Shown: positions 17,392-25,461 of the stretch, piece after piece
How positions within the stretch are numbered: the stretch's first letter is position 1
How the letters are laid out: each line of letters begins with the position of its first letter
Assembly (NCBI GenBank): GCA_020633075.1
Contig: JACKEI010000002.1
Span: 496,001 to 560,000 of the forward strand
Reading direction: 5' to 3'
Length of the DNA stretch: 64,000 bases
DNA from: Sandaracinaceae bacterium
GTDB lineage: Bacteria; Myxococcota_A; Polyangia; Polyangiales; Houyiibacteriaceae
The notes under the pieces: model-generated
The model's database searches: none
What the model was told of the DNA's origin: nothing
What the model saw: only the letters and a program-made list of their open reading frames with translations
Position numbers and translations under genes: made by a program

Positions 17392-18450
17392 TCAGAGCTC
17401 TACGCGCACCATCATCGCGCGCCGGGTGGTCACGGGGGCCGGCGTGAGGTCGAGGGTGCTCACCGCGTCCACCAGCTCCGGCGGGAGCAGGTAGACCACC
17501 GCCGTGCCGACGTTCGGCGCGCGCAGCACGGCGCGCTCCCACGCGTTCATGAAGGCCTGGGTCTCGCCCGACGTGAGGCCCAGCAGCCCCAGCTCGGCGC
17601 GCACCGCGCTGACCGCGCTCTCCACCGAGATGGACTCGCGCACCTCCGCGCTGGTGCCGCCCGGTACGCGCCCGAAGCGGCGGATGTTCACCACGGGGGT
17701 CGGCTCGGCCATCCGGTCCGCGCGCCGGTCCCGCGAGGCATCCGCGCGCCCGTCCGAGACCCACAGCGCGTACGGGATCGCGTACGCGCTCGAGTTCGTG
17801 AGCGTCGCGCTCGTGGCCGTGCTGGACACCGAGATGGGCAGGCTGAGACCACGGCCCCCGCCGCGGTAGAAGAGGTGGTTGTAGTCGCGCCCGCCCACCA
17901 CCAGGCAGCTGGCGTCGCTGGACTCGTACAGCGCGAGCTCGGCGGACTCGCAGTAGCCATCCGCGATGCCTTGGCAACCGCTGGACCCCGCGCTCGGGTA
18001 GGTGGTGTCCCCGCACGCTCGCTGGACGACCTGCACCTGCTCCCAGACTACGCTGGGCCCCGCGAGGGGGGCGGCCGGAAAGCGCTCGAGCATGCTGCCG
18101 TACGTCATGCGCGCACCGACGCTGACCTGCACCTCCCCCTCCAGCAGGTGGAAGTACAGCACGGGCTTGCGCGTCGCGGCGGGCGGGTGCCCCGGTGTGG
18201 GTCCGGGGTACGGAGCCGTGGCGGCCGCGTTGGCCTGCCCCGGACCTGCAGCCAGCTCCACCACGCCGTCGCGACCGACGTCCACCAGGCCCCACTCATG
18301 GACCTCGTAGCGAGCGGAGCGCGGCGGCGAGCTGGCGCTCACCGTGTCGGATGGGACCGTCTCCGCGGGGGTGGTCGCGCCACACGCCGAGAAGAGCGTG
18401 GACGCGCCGCCGTAGAGCAGGGAAAGGACCAGAGGGTTGCGCATAGCCAT
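17392..18450 (-). CDS. Lipoprotein with EVHEWG motif
   Basis: About 352 residues. The leader MAMRNPLVLSLLYGG ends in a lipobox LFSAC, followed by a Ser/Thr/Pro spacer. The body starts with YEVHEWGLVDV (about residue 48) and contains RKPVLYFHLLEGEVQVSVG, a motif I have seen in unnamed secreted proteins of Polyangiales. It has four cysteines (RACGDTTY, GCQGIADGYC) that may form disulfides, and a C-terminal helical part (SGETQAFMNAWERAV). Function is not known. ATG 18450 and ATG 18444 are both possible; the longest frame adds 20 residues with no signal character. The RCC1 lipoprotein gene is 163 bases upstream on the same strand. Confidence 0.72.
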   Translation of the reverse strand: MAMRNPLVLSLLYGGASTLFSACGATTPAETVPSDTVSASSPPRSARYEVHEWGLVDVGRDGVVELAAGPGQANAAATAPYPGPTPGHPPAATRKPVLYFHLLEGEVQVSVGARMTYGSMLERFPAAPLAGPSVVWEQVQVVQRACGDTTYPSAGSSGCQGIADGYCESAELALYESSDASCLVVGGRDYNHLFYRGGGRGLSLPISVSSTATSATLTNSSAYAIPYALWVSDGRADASRDRRADRMAEPTPVVNIRRFGRVPGGTSAEVRESISVESAVSAVRAELGLLGLTSGETQAFMNAWERAVLRAPNVGTAVVYLLPPELVDAVSTLDLTPAPVTTRRAMMVRVEL

Positions 18451-18613
18451 AGGGGATGCCGGATTGACCCTGTACGCAAGCGCGTCCTTGGGCGCCTTCC
18501 GGCCAGGCATGCGCGCGGAGCTGCGTCACGAAAAGCAGAGGGCCCACCAGCCCCTCCGCGGCGTACCGCTCGGGGGCCGTGGGCCCTGCTTCCTGTCCGC
18601 CTCGCGGGGAGGG

Positions 18614-20995
18614 CTACTGCGCGGCCGCGATCACCGGAAAGGTGATGCCGGGCGCTGCGATGGGCGTCGTGCTGCGCTGGTTGGAGAGCCCCAAGAAGCC
18701 GCTCGCGCCGCCGACCGGGGTCGAGCCCGCGCAGCTCACGCCGCCCTCGGCGTGCAGCGCGCAGCAGAAGTTCCAGCCACAGCCCATCTCCACGATGTTG
18801 CCCAGCGCCGTCACGACGGGGTCGTTGTTGCGCAGGTACTCCCACGGCGTCATCACGTCGTCCGTGTCGGCTTCGTTGTGACCCGTCTGACCGAAGTCGT
18901 TCGCGCCCCAGCAGCTGCCGTTCCCGTCGCGCAGGGCGGCGCACATGCTGTCGCCCATCTTGCCCAGGCTCGCGACGTTGCGCAGGCCGCGGATGGCCAC
19001 CGGCGAGCCCGAGTTGGCCTCGCGACCGCTCTGCCCGTTGGTGAGCTGGCCGTCGTCGCCGCTGCCCCAGCAGGACACCGAGCCGTTGCGCCGCTGCGCG
19101 CAGTAGTTGTAGCTGCCGCCGCCGATGTCGACCGCGTCGCTGATGCCCGCGACCTCGACCGGCGTGGCCGAGCTCGAGGTGGCGCCGTTGCCCAGCTGGC
19201 CGTAGCTGCCGGAACCCCAGCACAGCACCTTGCCGCCCGCCAACACGCAGGCCGCGTCGGTGCCGACGATGACGTCCGTAGCGCCCGTGATGCCCGCGAT
19301 GCGCGTCGCCGTCAGCGTGGCCTCGCCGTTGGCTCCCAGCGGCGACCCGGCGCAGCTCACGCCGCCGTCCTGGTGAATGCCGCAGACGGTCATGGAGTAG
19401 GCGGTGCCGCCGACGTTCATGGCGGTGACGTCCGTGAAGCCATCGACCGGGATGGGCAGGCTGCTCTCGATGCGGCCCGTGAGTGAGCCCCAGCACGCGA
19501 CGGTGCCATTGCGACGCAGCGCACAGGTGCGCGTCAGGCCGGTGGAGACGTCCACAGCGTCCTCGATGCCCGCGACAGCGACGGCCGCGTTGGACGGGTT
19601 GGCCCGCGTGGAGCCGTGACCCAGACGACCGTCGGAGCCTTCGCCGAAGCAGTAGACCTTGCCTTCGCGCACGCCGCACACGTTGTGGCTGCCCACCTCG
19701 AACGCGGTGCGGGCCGGCAGGCCCTCTGCCACGGCAGGGAAGGTGGGAAGGACGCTGGCGGGCGCGTTCAGCGCCGTCAGATCCGGCAGGATGGCGGTCG
19801 CCGTCTGCAGGGAGTTGGGCTCGCCGTTGCCGAAGCGGCCGCTGCCGCCCGTGCCCCAGCACCACACCTGGTTGGCCGCGTTGATGGCGCAGGCCGAGGC
19901 GCTGGTGCCCGTGGCGTAGGTGTCGAAGCGCAGCGCGCCCGAGATGCCGTTCACGGCGGTCGGAGTCAGGACCTTCTCCTCGGTCGAGCCCACGCCCAGC
20001 AGCTGAGCCGTGTAGTTGTTGTAGCCCCAGCACTGGATCGCCCCGCCTGCGACCAGCGCGCAGGTGCGGTTGCTCGCCACGCCCAGCTGGGTCGCCCCGG
20101 CCAGGCCCGCGACGGCGGCGGGCACGGTGATGTTGCCCTCGGCCGCGCCGCTCTGTCCGTAGTTGTTCTGACCCCAGCACATGACGGCCGCGCCCGCGAT
20201 GGCGCAGGTGTGGTTGCCGCCCGCGTCCACGTGGGTGGCGCCGGTCACACCGGCGGCCAGGATGGGCACGTTGCTGTCGGAGGGGCGCTCACCGCCCTGG
20301 CCGAGCTGACCGCTGCTGCCCGCGCCCCAGCAGACGACGCTGCCCTCCGCGCGGCGCGCACACGCGTGCGCACGGCCGGCGGAGACCTCGACGGCGTCCG
20401 CCAAGTTGGAGACGGCGACCGGGGTCGAGCTGGCCGTGGCGGCGCCGTTGCCCAGGCGTCCGTTGGCGCCCTCACCCCAGCAGCTCACGGCGCCGCTGCT
20501 GCGGCGCGCGCACGTGAAGTTGTCACCCAGCGCGAGCTGCGTCGCGTCGGTCAGGCCGGTGACCTGCACGGCGCGGTGCGTGACGTTCTGGTGGCCCGCG
20601 CCGAGCGCGCCGGCGGCGTTCTGGCCCCAACAGAAGACCCCGGTGCCCGTGATGGCGCAGGTGTGCGCGTCACCGCAGGCGATCTGCGTGGCGCCCGCGA
20701 CGCCCTGCACCGGCGCCCAGGTCCAGCGCGTCTGCGCCGTGCCGTCGCCGAGCTGGCCGTCCAGGTTGCGGCCGGCGCAGAAGATCTCTCCCGTCGGCTT
20801 CATCACGCACGTGTGGTTGCCGCCCGTGCACACCTGCGCCACGACGGGCGGGGCTGCAGGCGCCGCTGGTCCGCCACCGGCGGCCAGCTGTCCCGGAGCG
20901 CCTGTGGCTCCGGCCGGTGCTTCTTCTCCGCCGCCGCAGCCGAACACGAGCGTCGTGGCGAGCGCGAGGGCGATGAGCGTTTTGGTCATACGCAT
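18614..20995 (-). CDS. RCC1-repeat lipoprotein with 14 repeats
   Basis: A 793-residue lipoprotein: MRMTKTLIALALATT leader, lipobox LVFGC, a Gly/Ala/Pro spacer, then about 14 RCC1-type units to the C-terminus. A typical unit is HTCAITGTGVFCWGQ followed by N.xGALGAG and a VTGLTDATQLALG strand. Almost every unit carries a Cys pair about 10 residues apart (HTC...CWG), suggesting one disulfide per blade, which is plausible for an exported protein. Fourteen units fit two seven-bladed beta propellers. RCC1-like propellers bind proteins or other ligands; no enzyme motif is seen. TAGGAG lies 7 bases before the ATG at 20995, which decides the start against a frame 34 codons longer. Confidence 0.88.
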   Translation of the reverse strand: MRMTKTLIALALATTLVFGCGGGEEAPAGATGAPGQLAAGGGPAAPAAPPVVAQVCTGGNHTCVMKPTGEIFCAGRNLDGQLGDGTAQTRWTWAPVQGVAGATQIACGDAHTCAITGTGVFCWGQNAAGALGAGHQNVTHRAVQVTGLTDATQLALGDNFTCARRSSGAVSCWGEGANGRLGNGAATASSTPVAVSNLADAVEVSAGRAHACARRAEGSVVCWGAGSSGQLGQGGERPSDSNVPILAAGVTGATHVDAGGNHTCAIAGAAVMCWGQNNYGQSGAAEGNITVPAAVAGLAGATQLGVASNRTCALVAGGAIQCWGYNNYTAQLLGVGSTEEKVLTPTAVNGISGALRFDTYATGTSASACAINAANQVWCWGTGGSGRFGNGEPNSLQTATAILPDLTALNAPASVLPTFPAVAEGLPARTAFEVGSHNVCGVREGKVYCFGEGSDGRLGHGSTRANPSNAAVAVAGIEDAVDVSTGLTRTCALRRNGTVACWGSLTGRIESSLPIPVDGFTDVTAMNVGGTAYSMTVCGIHQDGGVSCAGSPLGANGEATLTATRIAGITGATDVIVGTDAACVLAGGKVLCWGSGSYGQLGNGATSSSATPVEVAGISDAVDIGGGSYNYCAQRRNGSVSCWGSGDDGQLTNGQSGREANSGSPVAIRGLRNVASLGKMGDSMCAALRDGNGSCWGANDFGQTGHNEADTDDVMTPWEYLRNNDPVVTALGNIVEMGCGWNFCCALHAEGGVSCAGSTPVGGASGFLGLSNQRSTTPIAAPGITFPVIAAAQ

Positions 20996-21171
20996 CGATT
21001 CACTCCTATCTTGAGGTTGGACCCACCCAGCGCCTCCGTACCGTACCTTCGGCCACATGCGTGGGCGGGTCTCAGAGTCAGCGCTGGGGTACCACACCTC
21101 CGGCCGCTGCTGTGCATAAATTCAGGTCCACTCGGGGATCACACCGGCACCCGCGCACGCTATCATCGCGC

Positions 21172-21633
21172 ATGGCCAGCCCCACCCCCCCGCTCGAACG
21201 CGACGCGCAGCAGCGCGTGATGGCGTACGCGACCACGCTGCCCTTCCTGGTGCGCTGCGGCTACCAGCTGAGCGAGTGCGTCCCCGGCGAAGCGCGCGGG
21301 GAGCTGGTGGTGACCGACGCGCTGGCGGGCGGCACGGGGCAGCTCAACGGCACGGAGCTCTACGGTCTGCTGGACTGCACGGCTTGGTTCGCGGTCGCGC
21401 TGATGCTCGGCCCGGAGGAGGCGGCGGTGACGCACGACGCGCACTTCTCCATCGCCGCGACGGCCCCCGTGCACAGCACGGTGTCGTTCCACGCGCGCGT
21501 CGAGAAGCGCGGGCGCACCCTCGCGTTCGTCTCGGTGGAGGCGCGCACGGGCGAGCGCCTCGTCGCGCGCGCGACCATCACCAAGTCCATCATCTCGCTG
21601 GCCCAGCGCCTGCGCCACGCGCCGCAGGCCTGA
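21172..21633 (+). CDS. PaaI-type hotdog thioesterase
   Basis: A 153-residue hotdog-fold protein. It has the long hotdog helix (LNGTELYGLLDCTAWFAVALML), then the strands THDAHFSIAATAPVHSTVSFHARVEKRGRTLAFVSVEA and ATITKSIISL. This order matches PaaI/YiiD-type acyl-CoA thioesterases, where an Asn/Asp and Gly on the helix form the active site; Asn and Asp are both present (LNGTELYGLLD). The substrate is unknown. The start at 21172 gives the compact fold; the longest frame adds 37 residues. It is divergent from the RCC1 gene, with 176 bases between. Confidence 0.82.
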   Translation: MASPTPPLERDAQQRVMAYATTLPFLVRCGYQLSECVPGEARGELVVTDALAGGTGQLNGTELYGLLDCTAWFAVALMLGPEEAAVTHDAHFSIAATAPVHSTVSFHARVEKRGRTLAFVSVEARTGERLVARATITKSIISLAQRLRHAPQA

Positions 21634-21705
21634 GCGTCGCGCGCGCTCGCCAGCGTTGCATCGGGCGCACCGCGTCCCGTACCCTCGGCCCGCTACGGAG
21701 ACACC

Positions 21706-21915
21706 ATGACCGACACAAACACTGCATTTGGCGAGTTCGACAAAGACGGCAACGGCGAGATCGACCTGCTCGAGTTCCGCGAGCTGGTCGCGTCGCTCGG
21801 ACTCGAGGTGGACCGCGCCGAGGCGGAGGCCCTGTTCGACAGCATCGACGTCGATGAAGAGGGCACCATCGACTACGAAGAGTTCCAGGCTTGGTGGTCG
21901 ACGCGGAAGCCCTGA
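21706..21915 (+). CDS. EF-hand calcium-binding protein, 69 residues
   Basis: Two EF-hand loops are present, FDKDGNGEIDLLEF (loop about residues 11-22) and IDVDEEGTIDYEEF (about 47-58). Each has the acidic residues at loop positions 1, 3, 5 and 12 expected for calcium binding; position 5 of the second loop is Glu. The two hands are joined by VDRAEAEALF, the calmodulin-like helix spacing. There is no signal peptide. CGGAGACACC before the ATG contains the SD core GGAG. The Lon-N gene follows 27 bases later, so the two probably share a transcript. It may be a calcium sensor or buffer; its partner is unknown. Confidence 0.85.
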   Translation: MTDTNTAFGEFDKDGNGEIDLLEFRELVASLGLEVDRAEAEALFDSIDVDEEGTIDYEEFQAWWSTRKP

Positions 21916-21942
21916 TGTGTGGCTGACTGTAGGGTCCCCCTC

Positions 21943-22593
21943 ATGGATCTCGCGCAGCTCGAGCGCCTCATCATCTTCCCACTGCCGCGCGTCGTGTTGC
22001 TGCCCGCGATGCCCATGCCGCTGCACATCTTCGAGCCGCGCTATCGCAAGATGACGCGCGACGCCATCGATCAGGGGCGGTACATCGGCATGGCGACGCT
22101 GGACCCCGAAGGAGACGTGGACAGCGCGCACCGGCCGCGCGTGCGGCCGTTGGTGGGCGTCGGGTCCATCGCGGAGTGGGAGGAGCTGCCGGACGGACGC
22201 TTTCACATCCTGCTCGAGGGCATCGGGCGCGCGCGCATCGTCTCGGAGCACCGCTCGACGCAGCCGTACCGCGAGGTCCAGGCCGAGGCGGTCCCCGACC
22301 AGCACGGCGACCCAGGCGCCACGCGGCGCTCCATGGACGCCGTGCGCGGCCTGATGATGAGCCTGCGTCTGCGCAACCCCAAGCTCGCCGAGATCCTGCG
22401 GGAGGAGCTGGAGCAGCACCCCGACGCGGCCGAGTTCTCGAACCGCCTGGGCGCCATGATGCACGGGGATGTGGAGTCTCAGTACGAGCTGCTCGCGATG
22501 ACGTGCGTGGGCGATCGCATGGAGTCCATCGTGGAGCACCTGAGCGACTTCCTGGCGCGCACCACGGTCGTCTCCGACGACGAGCTCAACTGA
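21943..22593 (+). CDS. Lon-N (substrate-binding) domain protein
   Basis: A 216-residue protein consisting of the N-terminal domain of Lon protease without its ATPase and peptidase parts. IFPLPRVVLLPAMPMPLHIFEPRYRKM is split here over the opening strand and helix, then YIGMATLD, PLVGVGSIAEWEELPDGRFHILLEGIGRARI and a C-terminal helical bundle (VESQYELLAMTCVGDRMESIVEHL). Such free-standing domains resemble YbbQ/LonN-like proteins and are assumed to bind unfolded segments or act as adaptors. The ATG at 21943 has AGGG upstream; an earlier GTG would add 8 residues. It closely follows the EF-hand gene. Confidence 0.85.
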   Translation: MDLAQLERLIIFPLPRVVLLPAMPMPLHIFEPRYRKMTRDAIDQGRYIGMATLDPEGDVDSAHRPRVRPLVGVGSIAEWEELPDGRFHILLEGIGRARIVSEHRSTQPYREVQAEAVPDQHGDPGATRRSMDAVRGLMMSLRLRNPKLAEILREELEQHPDAAEFSNRLGAMMHGDVESQYELLAMTCVGDRMESIVEHLSDFLARTTVVSDDELN

Positions 22594-22624
22594 GCCGGGT
22601 GGCAGCCGTCCCCGCCGCCGCCGC

Positions 22625-23392
22625 TCACTGGCAGGTGGCCGGACGCACGTTCGCAGGGAAGTCACCCTGCATGTTGCCAGCGGGCGAGTAGTTGCAGACC
22701 CAGGTCTCGCCGCCGTTGCACACGGCCACACCGCAGCCCAGCTCCGTGCTGCCGGCCCAGACCACCTGCGTGAAGTGGCCCGTGTTCATGGCAAAGCCCG
22801 GCCGACTGTAGTCGTACGCGGAGACCTCGCCGTACCAAGCGTCCGCCACGTAGGCGGGGCTGCGTGAGCCAGCGGGGGAGAAGCGCATCAGGTTCTCGCC
22901 ATACTGGCTGCTGCTGTGACGAAAGGCGCAGCCGTTGGCGGCCAGCTCGTCCGCGTAGCGCTGCGCGGCGGCCGCCACGGTGGGAGACCAGCGCAGGGGT
23001 GGGGCGCAGTGGCGGGCGCGGTGTGCGTTGTGGGCGGCCAGGATGGCCGACGCGCGCGCGTCGAGCGCGGGGCCGCCGCTGGGCCCTGCGATGGGCGTCG
23101 CACCGGCTTGTCCGGACGGACCGGAGGGCGGGGCGACCGGAGTGCCCGCAGGGGGTGGGGCGACCGGCGTAGGCGCCGCGGAGGTGGGCGAGGCGATGGG
23201 CGTCGGCGTCCCCGCCGTGGGCGGGGCGATGGGCGTAGGCGCCGCGGAGGTGGGCGAGGCGATGGGCGTCGGCGTCCCCGCCGTGGGCGGCGCGATGGGC
23301 GTGCCCTGGCTGCTGGCCGCGGACCCACAAGCGACGATGCCGGTGACCGCAGTCGTGACGACGAGCGAGAGGAGCCGCGACGGGACGTTCAT
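22625..23392 (-). CDS. CAP/SCP-domain lipoprotein with Pro/Ala/Thr repeat linker
   Basis: A 255-residue secreted protein. The leader MNVPSRLLSLVVTTAV ends TGIVAC, a lipobox-like site. A low-complexity linker follows that contains two copies of a 22-residue unit (TPIAPPTAGTPTPIASPTSA and so on, about residues 32-75) and a third degenerate part. The CAP domain covers about 115-255, with ILAAHNAHRA, WSPTVAAAAQRYADELA, YGENLMRF, the signature GHFTQVVWAGS and CNYSPAGN. His and Glu residues of the CAP cavity are present. CAP proteins of bacteria are extracellular, with uncertain enzymatic role. ATG 23392 matches the signal peptide; the longest frame adds 55 residues. Confidence 0.86.
   Translation of the reverse strand: MNVPSRLLSLVVTTAVTGIVACGSAASSQGTPIAPPTAGTPTPIASPTSAAPTPIAPPTAGTPTPIASPTSAAPTPVAPPPAGTPVAPPSGPSGQAGATPIAGPSGGPALDARASAILAAHNAHRARHCAPPLRWSPTVAAAAQRYADELAANGCAFRHSSSQYGENLMRFSPAGSRSPAYVADAWYGEVSAYDYSRPGFAMNTGHFTQVVWAGSTELGCGVAVCNGGETWVCNYSPAGNMQGDFPANVRPATCQ
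23168..23299. repeat. 66-base tandem duplication inside the CAP gene linker
   Basis: Two adjacent 66-base units (23168-23233 and 23234-23299) differ at one position only. They encode the two 22-residue Pro/Ala/Thr linker units of the CAP lipoprotein in frame. The near identity points to recent slippage or unequal crossover, so copy number may vary between strains. Confidence 0.85.
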
Positions 23393-23565
23393 ACCCCGAG
23401 GATACGCACAATGCCGGGAACTGTCCCTCGCCGCCGCAGGGGAGGGCCGCCGGACCCGCCCAGGACAGCGGCAAGCGGCGCCGGCCTGTCGCGGGTGCGG
23501 CCGCGCGCCCCGCAGAGGTCGCCGGAGATTGACAGCGCGCCGCGCAGGCTCCGACACTCGGGCGC

Positions 23566-24735
23566 ATGACCGACTCGCACGCGTTCTACCGCCAGCTGAA
23601 CGCCATCGAGCGCTTCGTCGACGTCGCGGACCTCACGCTCTACACCCAGGTGCCGGACAGCTGGTCGGTGATCATCACGGACGTCCAGGGCTCCACCCGG
23701 GCCATCGAGGCCGGCCGCTACAAGGACGTCAACAGTCTCGGCGTCGCGTCGATCGTCGCGGTGCGCAACGCCCTCGACGACGTGGACATCCCCTTCGTGT
23801 TCGGCGGCGACGGCGCCACGCTGCTGTGCCCCACGGACCTCCTGCCGCCCGTGGAGATCGCGCTGCGCGGGCTGCAGGACCTCGCGACGACCGCGTTCGA
23901 CCTCGGCATGCGCGCGGGCATCGTGAGCGTCGGTGAGCTGCGCGCGGCGGGCCATCCGCTCTTGGTCGCACGCTATCAAAACAGCGAGCACGTCGCGCTC
24001 GCCATGTTCGCGGGGGGCGCGCTGGCCGAGGCCGAGAGGCTGGTGAAGCACCCCGAGCTGGGCGCCCGCTACGCGGTCCCGCAGGAGGGACCTCGCGAGG
24101 CGGACTTCACGGGCTTCGAGTGCCGCTGGCAGCCCGTGCCGAACCGAGCGGGGCAGTTCGTCAGCCTGCTGGTCCAGGCGTGCTCGCAGGATCCGGGCGA
24201 GTCTGCGCGGGTGTACCTCGCCACCATCGAGCTGGTGGAGCAGATCCTCGGCAGCGGCGCCCGGCCCGTGCACCACGACGGCTTGCTGCTCGCCAGCGGC
24301 CCGAAGGCGTTCGAGCAGGAGGCGCGCTTGGTGAGCGGCCGCCGCTCCGGGTTGGGGCTGTACCTCACGCGCCTCAAGATCCGCGTCATGGCGTGGCTGG
24401 GACGCACGCTGATGCGCACCGGGCGCGAGCTGGCCGGCTTCGACGGGAGCAAGTACGTGGACGAGGTCGTTGCCAACACGGACTACCGCAAGTTCGACGA
24501 CACCCTGCGCATGGTGCTGGACGCGTCTCCCGAGGCGCTCGCCACCCTGCGCGAGAGGCTGGCCGCGGAGCACGCGGCGGGGCGGCTGTGCTTCGGCATC
24601 CACACGTCCGACACGGCGCTGATGACCTGCGTCATCGACGGCTACGACGGCAACCACGTGCACTTCGTGGACGGCGCCGACGGCGGCTATGCGCTGGCTG
24701 CCAAGGAGCTGAAGGCCCAGCTCAAGGCACGCTGA
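23566..24735 (+). CDS. DUF3095 protein, class III nucleotidyl cyclase-like
   Basis: A 389-residue soluble protein of the DUF3095 family. Two motifs resemble the metal-binding strands of class III adenylate/guanylate cyclases: IITDVQGST (residues 36-44, Asp39) and FVFGGDGATLL (77-87, Asp82). The first half is a cyclase-like alpha/beta fold; the second half is a family-specific domain with a basic segment (LGLYLTRLKIRVMAWLGRTL) and FGIHTSDTALMTC. Whether it makes a cyclic nucleotide is not established for the family. It is divergent from the CAP gene, with 173 bases between. Confidence 0.85.
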   Translation: MTDSHAFYRQLNAIERFVDVADLTLYTQVPDSWSVIITDVQGSTRAIEAGRYKDVNSLGVASIVAVRNALDDVDIPFVFGGDGATLLCPTDLLPPVEIALRGLQDLATTAFDLGMRAGIVSVGELRAAGHPLLVARYQNSEHVALAMFAGGALAEAERLVKHPELGARYAVPQEGPREADFTGFECRWQPVPNRAGQFVSLLVQACSQDPGESARVYLATIELVEQILGSGARPVHHDGLLLASGPKAFEQEARLVSGRRSGLGLYLTRLKIRVMAWLGRTLMRTGRELAGFDGSKYVDEVVANTDYRKFDDTLRMVLDASPEALATLRERLAAEHAAGRLCFGIHTSDTALMTCVIDGYDGNHVHFVDGADGGYALAAKELKAQLKAR

Positions 24736-24801
24736 CGCGCGCCTCGTCCGGCGGGGTCACCCGCGTGGTGTCGGTCGCGCCGGCCGCGCGCCGCGGCACG
24801 C

Positions 24802-25461
24802 TCAGAACTCGAAGGGATACGCCAGGAGCAGGCCGCGCTCTGCATCTTGCGCAGCCAGGCTGCCGGCCGAGAGAGGGTCGGGGCGGGGCCCCAGCTGGCG
24901 GAGGCGGTGCAGGCCTATCGCGCTGAACACGAGGCCAAAGATGGCGGGCGGTAGGACGGCGATGAGCGCTGCGACGGCGCGGGCCGCCGGGGTGCCGGCC
25001 TGCTCGGGGAGCCGCACCAGCCGGATCACCGCGACGATGGCCGTGACCAGGTAGACCCCGCCGCGGATGCTCAAGGAGCGCGCCTGACAGCGGTCCTCGG
25101 GCCAGACGTCATGCGGTCCGTCGCGCCCCGGGTCTCCACGCAGGCGGATGCGCAGCGCCAGCCCCGTGGCGGTCACGGCGGCGCCGCCCAGCATGAGCCC
25201 CAGGCCGACGCCGGCGTGCTCCTCTCCCGCCAGGAGGGGCGTCGCCGAGGCCCCCAGCAGCAGCCCTGCCGAGATGAGGTTGCGGGACTGGCAGCGGCGC
25301 GCACCCCAGAGCCCTCCCTCGTCTGTGCGCCACTGCGCGCTCGCGCTGCCCGGCCAGGCCGCGCCCACGCTGAGCAGCAGCGCACACACGATGCCCAGCG
25401 TCGGTGTCCACGGTGGCCAGGCGTCGGGGGCCGCGCGCCCTACGCGGGCCCGGCGCGTCAC
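24802..25461 (-). CDS. Membrane protein of unknown function, third gene of the BI-1/M50 operon
   Basis: About 219 residues. An N-terminal signal-like helix ends near ASAQW (residues 40-44), and three or four further hydrophobic segments follow (ISAGLLLGASATPLLAG, VGLGLMLGGAAVTATGLAL, GGVYLVTAIVAVIRLV, AVAALIAVLPPAIFGLVFSAIGL). The GTG start overlaps the stop of the M50 peptidase gene by 4 bases (GTGA), so translation is probably coupled. Two cysteine-containing segments (ARRCQSRNL and EDRCQARSL) repeat the pattern RCQ(S/A)R, which hints at an internal duplication of a helix pair. I do not recognise a family. Confidence 0.65.
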   Translation of the reverse strand: MTRRARVGRAAPDAWPPWTPTLGIVCALLLSVGAAWPGSASAQWRTDEGGLWGARRCQSRNLISAGLLLGASATPLLAGEEHAGVGLGLMLGGAAVTATGLALRIRLRGDPGRDGPHDVWPEDRCQARSLSIRGGVYLVTAIVAVIRLVRLPEQAGTPAARAVAALIAVLPPAIFGLVFSAIGLHRLRQLGPRPDPLSAGSLAAQDAERGLLLAYPFEF

